Origin: Geopseudomonas sagittaria
GTDB lineage: Bacteria; Pseudomonadota; Gammaproteobacteria; Pseudomonadales; Pseudomonadaceae
NCBI RefSeq assembly: GCF_900115715.1
Contig: NZ_FOXM01000003.1
Coordinates: 1-64,000, forward strand
DNA: 64,000 nucleotides
Reading direction: 5' to 3'
In this document: one piece after another, positions 8,834 through 17,697 of the stretch
How positions within the stretch are numbered: position 1 is the first letter of the stretch
Layout: every line of letters begins with the position of its first letter
Program-made: the position numbers and the translations under genes
The notes under the pieces: model-generated
Database searches by the model: none
What the model was told of the DNA's origin: nothing
Seen by the model: only the letters and a program-made list of their open reading frames with translations

Positions 8834-10075
8834 ATGCATAACAACAAGATCCTGCCCGCCTCGCCGTCGCCGTTCAGCCCGCTGAAGATCGGCCCGCTGA
8901 CGCTGAAAAACCGTTTCATCAAGTCCGCCACCAACGAAGGCATGGCCAGGGGCGGCACGCCCTCGAAGCAGCTGGTGCGCTTTCACGAGGCGATGGCTGC
9001 CGGCGGCACCGCGCTGTCCACCGTCGCCTACTGCGCGGTGAGCCGCGACGGCCGCACCTTCCCCGACCAGATCACCCTCGATCGCGACGCCGTCCCCCAC
9101 CTGCGGGTACTGACCGATGCCGTGCATCGCCACGGCGGCGCGGCTTCGGCGCAGATCACCCATGGCGGCTGCTTCACCTTCCTCGAGGAGCTGTCCACCC
9201 GCCGGCCGCTGTCGGCCAGCGGCGGCTTCAACAAGGTCGGCATCATGAGCGGCCGCTTCCTCAAGCAGGCGATGAACGAAGCCGACATGCACCGCATCGC
9301 CGACGAGTTCGCCAACGCCGCCCTGCTCGCTCGCGAGGCCGGCTTCGACGCCGTGGAGATCCACATGGGCCACGGCTACCTGCTCAGCCAGTTCATCTCG
9401 CCGCTGTACAACCAGCGCCGCGACGACTGGGGCGGCAGCCTCGACCGGCGCCTGCGCTTCCCCTCCCTGGTGCTGCGCCGCGTGCTGGATGCGGTGGGCC
9501 GCGACCTGGCGGTGATCTGCAAGTACAGCGTCACCGAGGGGGCGAAAGGCGGCCACACCGCCGAGGACGGCGCCGCGGTGGCGCGCATCCTCGAGCGCGA
9601 AGGCGCCCATCTGCTGGTGCTGAGCGCGGGAATGAACGTCGAGTCCACCACCACCCTGTTCGGCTCGTCCTTCCCCAAGGAAAACCGCGTCAGCGTCAGC
9701 AACCCCATCGTGCGCGCGGCGATGACCATCCAGAGTTTCACCGAGCCCAAGGTGGAGTTCCGCGAGCTGTACCTGCTCGAGCATGCGCGCAAGGTACGCG
9801 CGGCAGTCAGCATGCCGCTGGCCTATCTGGGCGGCGTGAAGACCCCGGCCAACGTCCACCAGGCACTCGGCGAAGGCTTCGAGGCGGTGGCCCTGGGCCG
9901 CGGGCTGATCTTCGATCCCGAGTTCGTCAACAAGCTGGCCGCGGGTGGCGACGGCGCCTCCGGCTGCACTTCCTGCAACCGCTGCGTCGCCATGATGTAC
10001 ACCCCCGGCGGCACCAGCTGCGTGCTGGGTACCCCCGGCGATCCGCAGCTCAACGCCCAGCCCGCCCGCTCCTGA
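8834..10075 (+). CDS. NADH:flavin oxidoreductase, Old Yellow Enzyme family
   Basis: FMN-dependent ene-reductase of 413 residues. A TIM barrel begins near residue 14 (FSPLKIGPLTLKNRF). The substrate-binding histidine region is VEIHMGHGYLLSQFISP, with the usual YNQRRDDWGGS after it. A C-terminal cysteine cluster (CTSCNRC...C) resembles the iron-sulfur-linked OYE subgroup, but the second flavin domain of 2,4-dienoyl-CoA reductase is absent. The start at 8834 was chosen because the barrel begins immediately after it; upstream sequence is promoter. The codons for HNNK at the start form an AANAANAA motif. In this setting it probably reduces a conjugated steroid enone, which is inferred only. Confidence 0.85.
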   Translation: MHNNKILPASPSPFSPLKIGPLTLKNRFIKSATNEGMARGGTPSKQLVRFHEAMAAGGTALSTVAYCAVSRDGRTFPDQITLDRDAVPHLRVLTDAVHRHGGAASAQITHGGCFTFLEELSTRRPLSASGGFNKVGIMSGRFLKQAMNEADMHRIADEFANAALLAREAGFDAVEIHMGHGYLLSQFISPLYNQRRDDWGGSLDRRLRFPSLVLRRVLDAVGRDLAVICKYSVTEGAKGGHTAEDGAAVARILEREGAHLLVLSAGMNVESTTTLFGSSFPKENRVSVSNPIVRAAMTIQSFTEPKVEFRELYLLEHARKVRAAVSMPLAYLGGVKTPANVHQALGEGFEAVALGRGLIFDPEFVNKLAAGGDGASGCTSCNRCVAMMYTPGGTSCVLGTPGDPQLNAQPARS

Positions 10076-10081
10076 CCAACC

Positions 10082-10140
10082 TGTAGGGGCGAATTCATTC
10101 GCCCCAAAATACCCCGCCAAGGCGAGTGAACTCGCCCTAC
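10082..10140. repeat. REP-like palindromic element, copy 1 (diverged)
   Basis: The left arm (10082-10103) is identical to the arms of the copies at 33336 and 63002. The right arm (10119-10140) carries substitutions. It lies between two co-directional genes and may act as a transcript stabiliser or terminator. Confidence 0.75.
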
Positions 10141-10203
10141 GGACCGGGCTTGCCCTGCCTCCGGCCACGCCCCGAACAACAACGACCCAAGGAGATGCCC
10201 GAC

Positions 10204-11952
10204 GTGACCCAGCGCGATGAACCCGGTAGCCCCCACTGGTATTCCCCCGTTCGCCAGCCGGAAAGGGTGGCCGACGCCGCGGCCGTGCCGTGGGACGATG
10301 CCGCCGACTTCGTGGTGGTCGGCTACGGCGGCGCCGGCATCGCCGCGGCGCTGGAGGCCGCCGAGCACGGGCTGGAGGTCTTGGCGATGGATGCCTTCGA
10401 CGGCGGCGGTTCGACGGCGATGAACGGCGGCGTGGTGTACGCCGGCGGCGGCACCGCGATCCAGCGCGAAGCGGGCGTCGAGGACTCGGTGGAGGACATG
10501 TTCCGCTACCTCAAGCTGGAGACCCAGAGCGTGGTCAAGGACAGCACCCTGCGCCGCTTCTGCGAGCAGAGCCCGCAGATGATCGACTGGCTGAGTCGCC
10601 ACGGCGTGCGCTTCGACAGCACCCTGTATGCGGGCAAGACCTCCTATCCGCCGCCGGGCTATCACCTGTACCACTCCGACAGCTCGCTGTCGCCGCGCGC
10701 TGCGGCCGTCGCTCGGCCGGCGGCGCGCGGCCACAAGGTCTACTCGCCGCCCACCTCCGCCCCCATCGGCTTCGGCGTGCGCATGACCGATCCGCTGCGC
10801 GAGCGGGCCAGTCGGCTGGGCGTGCGCTTCATGGCGCAGACCGAGGTCCGCCAGCTGATCGTCGACCACGACGACAACGTGGTGGGGGTCAAGGTCCTGC
10901 AGATTCCGCCCGGCGCGGCGGCAGCGGAATTCAGCCGGCTGATGCAGCAGGCTGCGCGCTTCCAGTTGATGCTGCCGGCCAGCTTTCCCGGCTCCGGCCT
11001 CACCGGGGCCATCGCCCTGCGCTACTGGCGCAAGGCCGAAGCACTGAAGAGCACGCATGCCGTCGAGCGGCGCATCCGTGCCCGCCACGGCGTGTGCCTG
11101 AGCAGCGGCGGCTTCATCCAGAACCGTGCGATGGCCAACCATTACGCGCCGGGCTACGCCGACAGCATGCCGCTGGGCTCGCTGGGCGACAACGGCAGCG
11201 GCATCCGTCTCGGCCAGAGCGTCGGTGGCGCCGCCGACCGGCTCGGGCGGATCAGCAGCTGGCGCTTCCTCAACCCGCCCAAGGCCTTCGCCGAGGCCAT
11301 GCTGGTCAACGGCCGCGGCGAGCGCTACTGCGACGAGATGCTCTACGGCGCCGCCATCGGCCAGGTGATGGGCGACGAGCAGAACGGCGCCGGCCTGCTG
11401 ATCCTCGACCGTGCCCTGTACCGCAAGGCATGGCGCCAAGTGCGCAAGGACGACATGCTGCCGTTCCAGCGCCAGCCGGCGATCCTCGCCCTGCTGTTCG
11501 CCTCGCGCAAGGCGCGCACCCTCGCGGAGCTGGCGCGCAAGTGCGGCCTCGATCCCCAGGTGCTCGGCAAGACGGTCGACGACTACAACCTGGCAGCGGC
11601 CGGCTGGCAGGCCGACCACTTCGGCAAGGACCAGAAGGACATCCACGCCATCGCCGAGGGACCGTTCTACGCCATCGACGTATCGATCCGCAGCCGCCTG
11701 TTCCCCCTGTCGGCGATGACCGTCGGCGGCCTGCGCATCGACGAGGACAGCGGCCAGGTGCTGCGCGCCGACGATACGCCGATCGGCGGGCTGTACGCCG
11801 CCGGCCGCACCGCCATCGGCCTGCCATCGCACCTGTACATCTCCGGACTGTCCGCCGCCGACTGCATCTTCTCCGGCCGCCGCGCCGGCGCGCATGTCGC
11901 CGGCCAGCGGGCGCTGCAGCAGCCGATGCAGGCACAGGCCCAGCACGCCTGA
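10204..11952 (+). CDS. FAD-dependent ketosteroid dehydrogenase-like protein (second KstD-family member)
   Basis: Fumarate-reductase/KstD-superfamily flavoprotein of 582 residues. The FAD motif is VVGYGGAGIAAALEA (about 38-52), followed by GGSTAMNGG, and the C-terminal FAD motif is GLYAAGRTAIGLPSHLYISGLS. It lacks the GTKGG/STIGPAMTFG signature of the KstD at 6464. It may therefore act at another bond, for example delta-4 (Kst4D-like) or as a reductase. The GTG at 10204 is chosen as start because AAGGAG ends nine bases before it; the ATG at 10195 directly abuts that ribosome site. It may be read from the promoter of the flavin oxidoreductase gene. Confidence 0.82.
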   Translation: MTQRDEPGSPHWYSPVRQPERVADAAAVPWDDAADFVVVGYGGAGIAAALEAAEHGLEVLAMDAFDGGGSTAMNGGVVYAGGGTAIQREAGVEDSVEDMFRYLKLETQSVVKDSTLRRFCEQSPQMIDWLSRHGVRFDSTLYAGKTSYPPPGYHLYHSDSSLSPRAAAVARPAARGHKVYSPPTSAPIGFGVRMTDPLRERASRLGVRFMAQTEVRQLIVDHDDNVVGVKVLQIPPGAAAAEFSRLMQQAARFQLMLPASFPGSGLTGAIALRYWRKAEALKSTHAVERRIRARHGVCLSSGGFIQNRAMANHYAPGYADSMPLGSLGDNGSGIRLGQSVGGAADRLGRISSWRFLNPPKAFAEAMLVNGRGERYCDEMLYGAAIGQVMGDEQNGAGLLILDRALYRKAWRQVRKDDMLPFQRQPAILALLFASRKARTLAELARKCGLDPQVLGKTVDDYNLAAAGWQADHFGKDQKDIHAIAEGPFYAIDVSIRSRLFPLSAMTVGGLRIDEDSGQVLRADDTPIGGLYAAGRTAIGLPSHLYISGLSAADCIFSGRRAGAHVAGQRALQQPMQAQAQHA

Positions 11953-12149
11953 GCCGATCTGGCGGGCGGCGCCTGCTCTCGTCGTCCGAGCAGCAGGCAT
12001 GGCCAGGCAATCGCATGAGGTGTGGCGCGAAATTATTCGCGGACGGTGGGGTGGTATCACGGGCGTCCGGTCGCCGCAGGTACCACTCCGCCGAACTCCC
12101 GGGTCGCCAGGTCGAGACGCTCGACAAACGCCTCGACCACTACGTTTGC

Positions 12150-12782
12150 CTAGCGCGCCGTCCCGTCACGGGGCCTATAAAAAAGAAAACTCCGGGTTTC
12201 GGCCGTCTTGATGTATTCCTTCGCCCAAGCCGGCTTCACCGTCCTGTCGTGAAAATACAGAGCGCCACGGGTTCGGTCCTTGAGCTGCTGGTTGAGCGCC
12301 TTGCGCGCGACTTCCTTGGCCAGGGCATAGCGGTCGTCTTCCTTGACCTGATCCGGACGCCCGTCGCACCACCACGAAAACTCGCAGGCATGCTGTTCGG
12401 AACCTTGCTTGACCACCGCGCATACCGTGTCTGGAAAGCCTTCATGGCCCAGCCGGTTCATGACCACGCTGGCGACGGCTTCCATCTCGACAGCCGCCCC
12501 GCCTTTGATTTCCCAGTAGATGCTGCGTGCAAGGCAGGTGATTGCATCGTCCAGAGGCGCTGCGCCTGCGGGATCGACCGCCTGCACTTCGGTGGGGGTG
12601 ATGGCCTCGGACTTGCGCACAGGTGTCTCGCTGCCCTCCTCTGCTGCTTTCTGTTCCAGAACCTGCGCCTTGTCTTCAGCGTCTTCAGCCGTTCCATTTT
12701 CTTGCTCCTGGCTAGTCATCAAGAACAGAAGCAAGAACAGAAGGATAATCGCGAAACAGGTAGCTACCCATTTGAATCGCAT
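12150..12782 (-). CDS. SleB-type cell-wall hydrolase, membrane anchored
   Basis: A 210-residue protein with one N-terminal membrane segment (about 6-22, rich in Leu/Ile/Phe), a charged linker (about 25-65) and a Hydrolase_2/SleB domain (about 80-205). The domain shows the family pattern: the ARSIYWEIKGG glutamate, VASVVMNRL, CEFSWWCDG and GALYFHD. It probably acts as a murein hydrolase in the periplasm. The start at 12782 has AGAAGGG upstream. It runs opposite to the flanking steroid genes and has no visible tie to them. Confidence 0.85.
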   Translation of the reverse strand: MRFKWVATCFAIILLFLLLFLMTSQEQENGTAEDAEDKAQVLEQKAAEEGSETPVRKSEAITPTEVQAVDPAGAAPLDDAITCLARSIYWEIKGGAAVEMEAVASVVMNRLGHEGFPDTVCAVVKQGSEQHACEFSWWCDGRPDQVKEDDRYALAKEVARKALNQQLKDRTRGALYFHDRTVKPAWAKEYIKTAETRSFLFYRPRDGTAR

Positions 12783-12985
12783 GGTCGACCCTTCTGCGAA
12801 AACTGGCTTGAGCGCTGAAACGGCAAAGTTGTAGCGCTGACTCGACTTGATTGTAGTCGCCAGACGTCCTGCCAGCCGGCCACCCGGAGTCGCCCCCATC
12901 GAGAGAAATCCGCAAGACCTCGACCTTGAAAAACGCCGAGGCCGCCGCTCCCGCGGGATTCGGCCGGCCCGCAGGGCGCGGCCGC

Positions 12986-13045
12986 TATCGTCCGACAGGA
13001 CTAGCCGGGACCGGTCATGTCCGCCCGCCGACAACTCCCTAGATT
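12986..13045 (+). promoter_or_regulatory. Steroid-type operator and -10 upstream of the Baeyer-Villiger gene
   Basis: TATCGTCC-GACA-GGACTAG at 12986-13004, in inverted orientation relative to the other sites. No -10 stands at the usual distance; TAGATT at 13040-13045 lies about 35 bases past the operator. This would suit activation from a more upstream position, or repression. Confidence 0.5.
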
Positions 13046-13074
13046 GGTCCCACGAACAACAAAAAGGTGTGACC

Positions 13075-14544
13075 ATGAACAACGCAACGGCAAGACCCGA
13101 TCTGCGGGTGGTGGTGATGGGCGCCGGCATGGCCGGCATTCTGAGCGGCATCAAGCTGCGCGAGGCGGGCTTCGCCGACGTGACCATCTACGAGAAGGCC
13201 TCGCGCATCGGCGGCACCTGGCGCGAGAACACCTACCCCGGCCTGACCTGCGACGTGCCCTCGCACGCCTACACCTACTCCTTCGAACCCAACCCCGACT
13301 GGAGCCGCTTCCTGCCGCCGGGCGCGGAAATCCAGGAGTATTTCGAGCGCACGGTGAAGAAGTACCGGGTCGACGAGATGATCCGCTTCAACGAGGAAAT
13401 CGTCCGCTGCGAATTCGTCGACGGCCGCTGGCAGCTGGAGATGAAGAGCGGCCTCACCGACAGCGCGGACATCGTCATCGCCGCCACCGGCGTGCTGCAC
13501 CACCCCAGCACCCCGAACCTGCGCGGCCTGGACAGCTTCCGGGGCGACCTGCTGCACAGCGCGCGCTGGGATCACAGCATCCCGCTGGACGGTCGGCGCA
13601 TCGGCATCGTCGGCAACGGCTCCACCGGCGTGCAGATCGTCTCGGCGCTGGCCGCCCGCGCCGGCAAGCTCAAGCACTTCCAGCGCACCGCACAGTGGAT
13701 CTTCCCGGTCGAGAACCCGTACTACAGCGAGGAGCAGAAGGCCGCCTTCCGCGCCGACCGCGCCCTGCTCAAGCGCATGCAGAACGAGGAAACCTACCTG
13801 GCCAACGTCGAGCGCTTCACCAACGCGGTGCTCGACGCCAACTCGCCGGGCATCCTCGAGATCGAGGCCATCGCCCGCGACAACCTGGAGAAGAGCGTCA
13901 GCGATCCGGTGCTGCGCGAAAAGCTGCGCCCCACCTACCGCGCCGCCTGCAAGCGGCTGATCTACTCGCCCGACTACTATCAGGCGATCCAGCATCCGAA
14001 CGCCGAGCTGGTCACCGACGGCATCGAATGCATCGAGGCCGGCGGCGTGCGCACCCGCGACGGCCAGCTGCACGAGCTGGACGTGCTGGTGCTGGCCACC
14101 GGCTACAAGCCCGACCAGTTCATGCGCCCGATGCTGATCACCGGCCGCGACGGCCACACCCTGGAGCAAGCTTGGGCCAAGGGGCCGACCGCCTACATGG
14201 CGATCTCGATTCCCGAGTTCCCCAACCTCTTCATGCTCAACGGTCCCACCGGGCCGGTCGGCAACTTCTCGCTGATCGACATCGCCGAGCTACAGTGGGG
14301 CTACATCGCCCAACTGATCGAGCTGGTGCGCAGCGGCCAGTGCCAGGAGGTGAGCGCCGCACAGCCCGCGCTGGATGCCTACGACGTAGCCCGCAAGGAC
14401 GCCGCACGCAAGACGGTGTTCGGCTCCGGCTGCAACAGCTGGTACCTGGACGCCGACGGCATCCCCAACACCTGGCCGTGGTCGCAGCAGCGCTTCAAGG
14501 ATGAGATGGCGGGGCCGAAGCTGGAGGCTTTTGTGCTGCGTTGA
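13075..14544 (+). CDS. Flavin-containing monooxygenase of Baeyer-Villiger type
   Basis: NADPH- and FAD-dependent monooxygenase of 489 residues that inserts oxygen next to a ketone. The N-terminal FAD motif is GAGMAG (16-21). The Baeyer-Villiger fingerprint FRGDLLHSARWD (155-166) fits FxGxxxHxxxWD exactly. The NADPH motif GNGSTGV lies at 180-186. The ATG at 13075 is preceded by AAGGTG and by AACAACAA (13055-13062), a Crc/Hfq-type A-rich motif. The operator at 12986 links it to the steroid regulon. A steroid D-ring or side-chain ketone is the likely substrate, but BVMO specificity cannot be read from sequence. Confidence 0.9.
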   Translation: MNNATARPDLRVVVMGAGMAGILSGIKLREAGFADVTIYEKASRIGGTWRENTYPGLTCDVPSHAYTYSFEPNPDWSRFLPPGAEIQEYFERTVKKYRVDEMIRFNEEIVRCEFVDGRWQLEMKSGLTDSADIVIAATGVLHHPSTPNLRGLDSFRGDLLHSARWDHSIPLDGRRIGIVGNGSTGVQIVSALAARAGKLKHFQRTAQWIFPVENPYYSEEQKAAFRADRALLKRMQNEETYLANVERFTNAVLDANSPGILEIEAIARDNLEKSVSDPVLREKLRPTYRAACKRLIYSPDYYQAIQHPNAELVTDGIECIEAGGVRTRDGQLHELDVLVLATGYKPDQFMRPMLITGRDGHTLEQAWAKGPTAYMAISIPEFPNLFMLNGPTGPVGNFSLIDIAELQWGYIAQLIELVRSGQCQEVSAAQPALDAYDVARKDAARKTVFGSGCNSWYLDADGIPNTWPWSQQRFKDEMAGPKLEAFVLR

Positions 14545-14689
14545 ACTGGAGATGGACGGGTGTCCCGCTGGATTGGCGGGGTGCCCGTTGTGATTTGGAC
14601 GATTGCCGACGGGCGACTACAGCACCCTGCCCGTCCGCTTATCGCAGCGGGCAGGCAGCTTCCTCCCGGCTCCTCGAAACGCCAATCCC

Positions 14690-15065
14690 GACAAACATGG
14701 CCAGTGCATCAGCGGGCTGGTGCTGTCTTGCTCTTCACCTGTCAGCCAATTTGTTTGGGCCTGGCCACGGATGGCGTTCGGGTTGACCAATGCCGCAGGC
14801 GCGACTGGCAGCAAGCGGCCAGGAGCAGTCATTCGATGCGTCTCCAGAAATGGGGGCGACGCCCCCTGAGCAGCGACACCCACGACCTCGTCAGCACCGC
14901 GCTGGCTGGGTTCGATCGAATCTACCTGCCGGGCTACCGCTACCAGAAGTTGGCGTCACTCTCATGAACTTGGTGGAACCGGGACGGGCCCAGACCGACC
15001 TCTTTGCGCCGGTGTCACGCAACAGTAGCCAGGAGCTGATGGATGGTTCCGACGGGCCGCGTGCC
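14690..15065 (+). pseudogene. Decayed 3' fragment of umuC/rulB (DNA polymerase V subunit)
   Basis: No intact gene lies between 14545 and 15124. From about 14870 the plus strand encodes a recognisable UmuC tail: SSDTHDLVSTALAGFDRIY then LPGYRYQK up to about 14949. After loss of one base the next frame continues with GVTLMNLVEPGRAQTDLFAP and a short SRNSSQELMD stretch. The finger/little-finger and palm domains are absent. The part before 14840 is only weakly alike (HGQCISGLVL). It is non-functional and marks an old insertion or deletion at this point. Confidence 0.65.
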
Positions 15066-15124
15066 TGAAACCAGGGCGCGTACCCATACTTGTGATCTTT
15101 CACTAAGCCTTGGGAGATGGCGAG

Positions 15125-15502
15125 ATGCTGCGCGGAGCTGAGAACAACGAGCTTTACCGGGAATACTACGAGATCCTGTGCACTCCAGAAGCTAAACACG
15201 CGTTCTTGTACATGGTTGGATGGGCCTCAACGCTGAAAGGCTATGACTTCTTCCCTGGCTCGCACGGGCACATCAAGGATTTTCGTTTCTTGCGTGGCAA
15301 CGACTGGGATTTTGCATTCATTCCGAACCAAAGATGGATGTTGTTCTATTTCAGGAAGCCATGCCTTCGGCTCCAAAAATATTCGCGCGAGGAAATCCTT
15401 GGTCGAATTCCCGGTGCAAAAGAAACTAACGCTGGAGAGCTTACTGTCAGACTTGAAAATGTGAGCGACGTAATACGTTTGGCTGGCTACATCGAAAGCT
15501 AG
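15125..15502 (+). CDS. Hypothetical protein, 125 residues
   Basis: I do not recognise this protein. It is soluble, rich in aromatic residues (FAFIPNQRWMLFYFRKP in the middle) and has no signal peptide or membrane segment. GGGAG stands eight bases before the ATG at 15125. A TTG at 15110 is possible but has no ribosome site. Base composition is more AT-rich than the steroid genes, and it is convergent with the PIN gene. It looks like part of the same acquired patch. Confidence 0.6.
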   Translation: MLRGAENNELYREYYEILCTPEAKHAFLYMVGWASTLKGYDFFPGSHGHIKDFRFLRGNDWDFAFIPNQRWMLFYFRKPCLRLQKYSREEILGRIPGAKETNAGELTVRLENVSDVIRLAGYIES

Positions 15503-15631
15503 ATCCAAAAGGGGACTGGACCACCCCCGCTCCGGTAGACATCCCCGACCTATGCAAAGGGTCGGAAGCGGCCCTTCGTGAGTGATCGCTTCTGGTCGAT
15601 AGATGTCTTTCTGCGCAGGTTCTCATTGTGG

Positions 15632-16639
15632 TCACGTATAGAGTTCGTCCCACTCTTCTCCCAATATCCATCGTAGGGCTGATAGCTTTCCGTTGATCAT
15701 TCCCCACTCAAAGTCATTCCACGGGCCAGTGTCCTCGTACTTATCTCTTACCTTTTGCGCTGATGCCAATGCTCCTTCGAGGATGTGATGATGTATAACA
15801 TCATTCCCGTAGCGCTCAGTACCCTCTGGCACGATCTCGATCTCACCACTCTCAATACCGTACATCCTGTTCATGTGCCTGTTGTACCAAACCTTATCTA
15901 CGAGTTCATCCATCGCTTCTAATATCTCTTGGAGTCCTCGTGTCTGGTCTTCCCAGAAGAACTCGTGCTCGTAGTGAAATTCTTCCATGTCGAGCAGGTC
16001 GTCAATAGCCGAGTTTATCGAATTGAAGTACATGGAGGTTTTGCCATCAAAGATCTCAGCGAAATCTGCGTGAGGCTCTCTGTGGTCAGTACCTGAAAAA
16101 TCGGTCACGTTATGCGTCACGAACCGAAAGCTATCGAAGCGGCCAGGGTGCTCTGCCCGATATTCTTGGAACGCTTCGGCTAGTACCGCATCAGCAATGC
16201 TATTCTTCTGTTTGTGAAAAGGAGCTCGCTTGGCTATTGCTCGCTCAGCAGCTTTTATTTTGGCTGAGCTTGAAATTTGGATTTGAATTGCAGACTCAAA
16301 TAGCTTAACTGCGCGATTAACGGATGCTTCATTTGCTTCGGATAGTATCGGCAGTCGATGATTCACATCATCTATAGTGGCTAGCGCAATCTGCTTTCCA
16401 TCGCCACCAAAGGATTCGATTATTCCTTTGACTAATTTGCACTCGGCAGACAGCCGTTTACGTGTCGCATCTATAACTCTCTCTTTGTTTCGATTGTACT
16501 CTGCAATTACCAAGTCTGGTACTAGGATCTTAATGGCCTCGATTTCAACTAGATGCTCTAGGGCGGCGAGCATCGGCAGATCTGCTTTTTTGGAAGAAAT
16601 ATCCAGCCAAACGCAGGTGTCGAGCAATATTAAATGCAT
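15632..16639 (-). CDS. PIN-domain protein (DUF4935-like), probable ribonuclease
   Basis: A 335-residue protein with an N-terminal PIN-like nuclease domain (about 1-185) and an acidic, Trp-rich C-terminal region (about 200-335) of unknown role. Candidate metal-binding acids of the PIN fold are Asp7 (LLDTCVWLD), Glu47 (LVIAEY), Asp150 (NSIADAV) and Asp180 (VTHNVTDF). GGAG stands six bases before the ATG. The coding region is clearly lower in GC than its surroundings and uses many A/T-ending codons, which suggests recent transfer. No antitoxin-sized gene is adjacent, so a VapBC pair is unlikely. A stress or defence role is possible but unproven. Confidence 0.75.
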   Translation of the reverse strand: MHLILLDTCVWLDISSKKADLPMLAALEHLVEIEAIKILVPDLVIAEYNRNKERVIDATRKRLSAECKLVKGIIESFGGDGKQIALATIDDVNHRLPILSEANEASVNRAVKLFESAIQIQISSSAKIKAAERAIAKRAPFHKQKNSIADAVLAEAFQEYRAEHPGRFDSFRFVTHNVTDFSGTDHREPHADFAEIFDGKTSMYFNSINSAIDDLLDMEEFHYEHEFFWEDQTRGLQEILEAMDELVDKVWYNRHMNRMYGIESGEIEIVPEGTERYGNDVIHHHILEGALASAQKVRDKYEDTGPWNDFEWGMINGKLSALRWILGEEWDELYT

Positions 16640-16949
16640 TGAAGCTCCATTTATCCATGTCTATTCGCTAAGCTTTTCTTTGGTCAGCACCTGATGCTGG
16701 CCTATTAACACTAAAAATTCTGAGTCGCCTCTAGGTGTTTCGTGGTTACGTCTGGACGCGATTCTTGGTCGACTGCACTCTATCACCAGCGGCCGCTTTT
16801 GGCCGACAGCTGCCGGTCACGACACCGAAGATCAGCTCATGCCCCGCGACGATGCCCCACCAAGGCCGGCAAGCGACCTGCCCTATCGCCGCCCCAGGCC
16901 AGCTACGCGGCTAGACTCCATGCCTCAGCCCCAATCGCGGAGAGCCAAG
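16640..16949. other. Intergenic stretch without recognised feature
   Basis: The 310 bases between the divergent PIN and PhnB-like genes change from AT-rich to GC-rich near 16740, the right edge of the foreign-looking patch. I see no operator, repeat or RNA gene in it. Confidence 0.5.
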
Positions 16950-17429
16950 ATGGTCAGCAAGAACACGATATGTCTCTGGTATGACGGCACTGCGTTGGAG
17001 GCTGCGACCTTCTACGCCGCGACCTTCCCGGACAGCGCGGTGGGTGCTGTCCTGCGTGCGCCTGGCGACTACCCGGCGGGCAAGCAGGGCGATGTCCTGA
17101 CCGTCGAGTTCACGGTGATGGGCATCCCTTGCCTCGGGCTCAACGGCGGGCCGGCGTTCAGGCACAGCGAGGCTTTCTCGTTCCAGGTGGCGACCGACGA
17201 CCAGGCCGAGACGGACCGTTTGTGGAACGCGATTGTCGGCAACGGTGGTCAGGAAAGCGAATGCGGCTGGTGCAAGGACAAGTGGGGGCTGTCGTGGCAG
17301 ATCACCCCCCGCGTATTGTCGGCCGCGATTGCCAGTCCGGATCGTGCAGAGGCCAAGCGCGCGTTCGACGCGATGATGACCATGCGCAAGATCGATATCG
17401 CGGCGATCGAAGCGGCGCTGAAGGGGTAA
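16950..17429 (+). CDS. PhnB-like VOC-superfamily protein
   Basis: A 159-residue protein of the PhnB / 3-demethylubiquinone-9 3-methyltransferase-like family within the glyoxalase/VOC fold. It has the typical opening TICLWYDGTALEAATFYAATFPDS, with LGLNGGPAFRHSEAFSFQV in the middle and CGWCKDKWGLSWQITP near the end. It is named for a methyltransferase, but these proteins have no demonstrated methylation activity. The ATG at 16950 places the fold at the N terminus; longer in-frame starts add unrelated sequence. No visible link to the neighbours. Confidence 0.82.
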   Translation: MVSKNTICLWYDGTALEAATFYAATFPDSAVGAVLRAPGDYPAGKQGDVLTVEFTVMGIPCLGLNGGPAFRHSEAFSFQVATDDQAETDRLWNAIVGNGGQESECGWCKDKWGLSWQITPRVLSAAIASPDRAEAKRAFDAMMTMRKIDIAAIEAALKG

Positions 17430-17519
17430 CCCGAGTTTGGCTGTGCAGTCCCTGGCAGTCATTGTGCATTCCTGAGCCCTCATCAGGAGAATGTGCCCAT
17501 TCGGGATGGCTGCTTTTTT

Positions 17520-17626
17520 GATCGCTCCCACGCTCTGCGTGGGAGTTCCTTACTGGACGCTCCGCATCCGCTCCTGTGACGCAGAGCGTCACTGGCTGCG
17601 TTCCCACGCGGAGCGTGGGAACGATC
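17520..17626. repeat. Imperfect palindromic intergenic repeat
   Basis: Two related arms, 17520-17545 and 17600-17626, each contain the inner hairpin core TCCCACGC...GCGTGGGA and together form a larger cruciform-like unit. Elements of this sort are common between pseudomonad genes. Unlike the other repeats of the window. Confidence 0.6.
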
Positions 17627-17641
17627 AATGGGCTCGAACGC

Positions 17642-17672
17642 AAAAAAGCCCTCCCCACATGGTGGGGAGGGC
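17642..17672 (-). terminator. Rho-independent terminator of the DUF1302-DUF1329 operon
   Basis: Perfect 11-bp stem GCCCTCCCCAC/GTGGGGAGGGC (17648-17658 and 17662-17672) with a 3-base loop. On the minus strand six T follow. It ends transcription 25 bases past the DUF1329 stop. Confidence 0.9.
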
Positions 17673-17697
17673 TCCGTTTCTACCGCTTGCTACCGGA

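Noticed and set aside
9823-12060. 745-codon minus-strand frame
   Set aside because: Antisense to the flavin oxidoreductase and KstD-like genes, with shadow-type composition and no motif.
10290-12818. 842-codon plus-strand frame across the second KstD-like gene
   Set aside because: Shadow of the real frame at 10204-11952; arginine- and alanine-rich without any domain, and it runs through unrelated intergenic sequence.
15632-16639. PIN gene as toxin of a VapBC pair
   Set aside because: The protein is far longer than VapC and no small antitoxin gene precedes it.
17430-17697. Palindromic cluster considered as a CRISPR or tRNA region
   Set aside because: There are only two arms with no regular spacers, and no cloverleaf; it is an intergenic repeat followed by an ordinary terminator.
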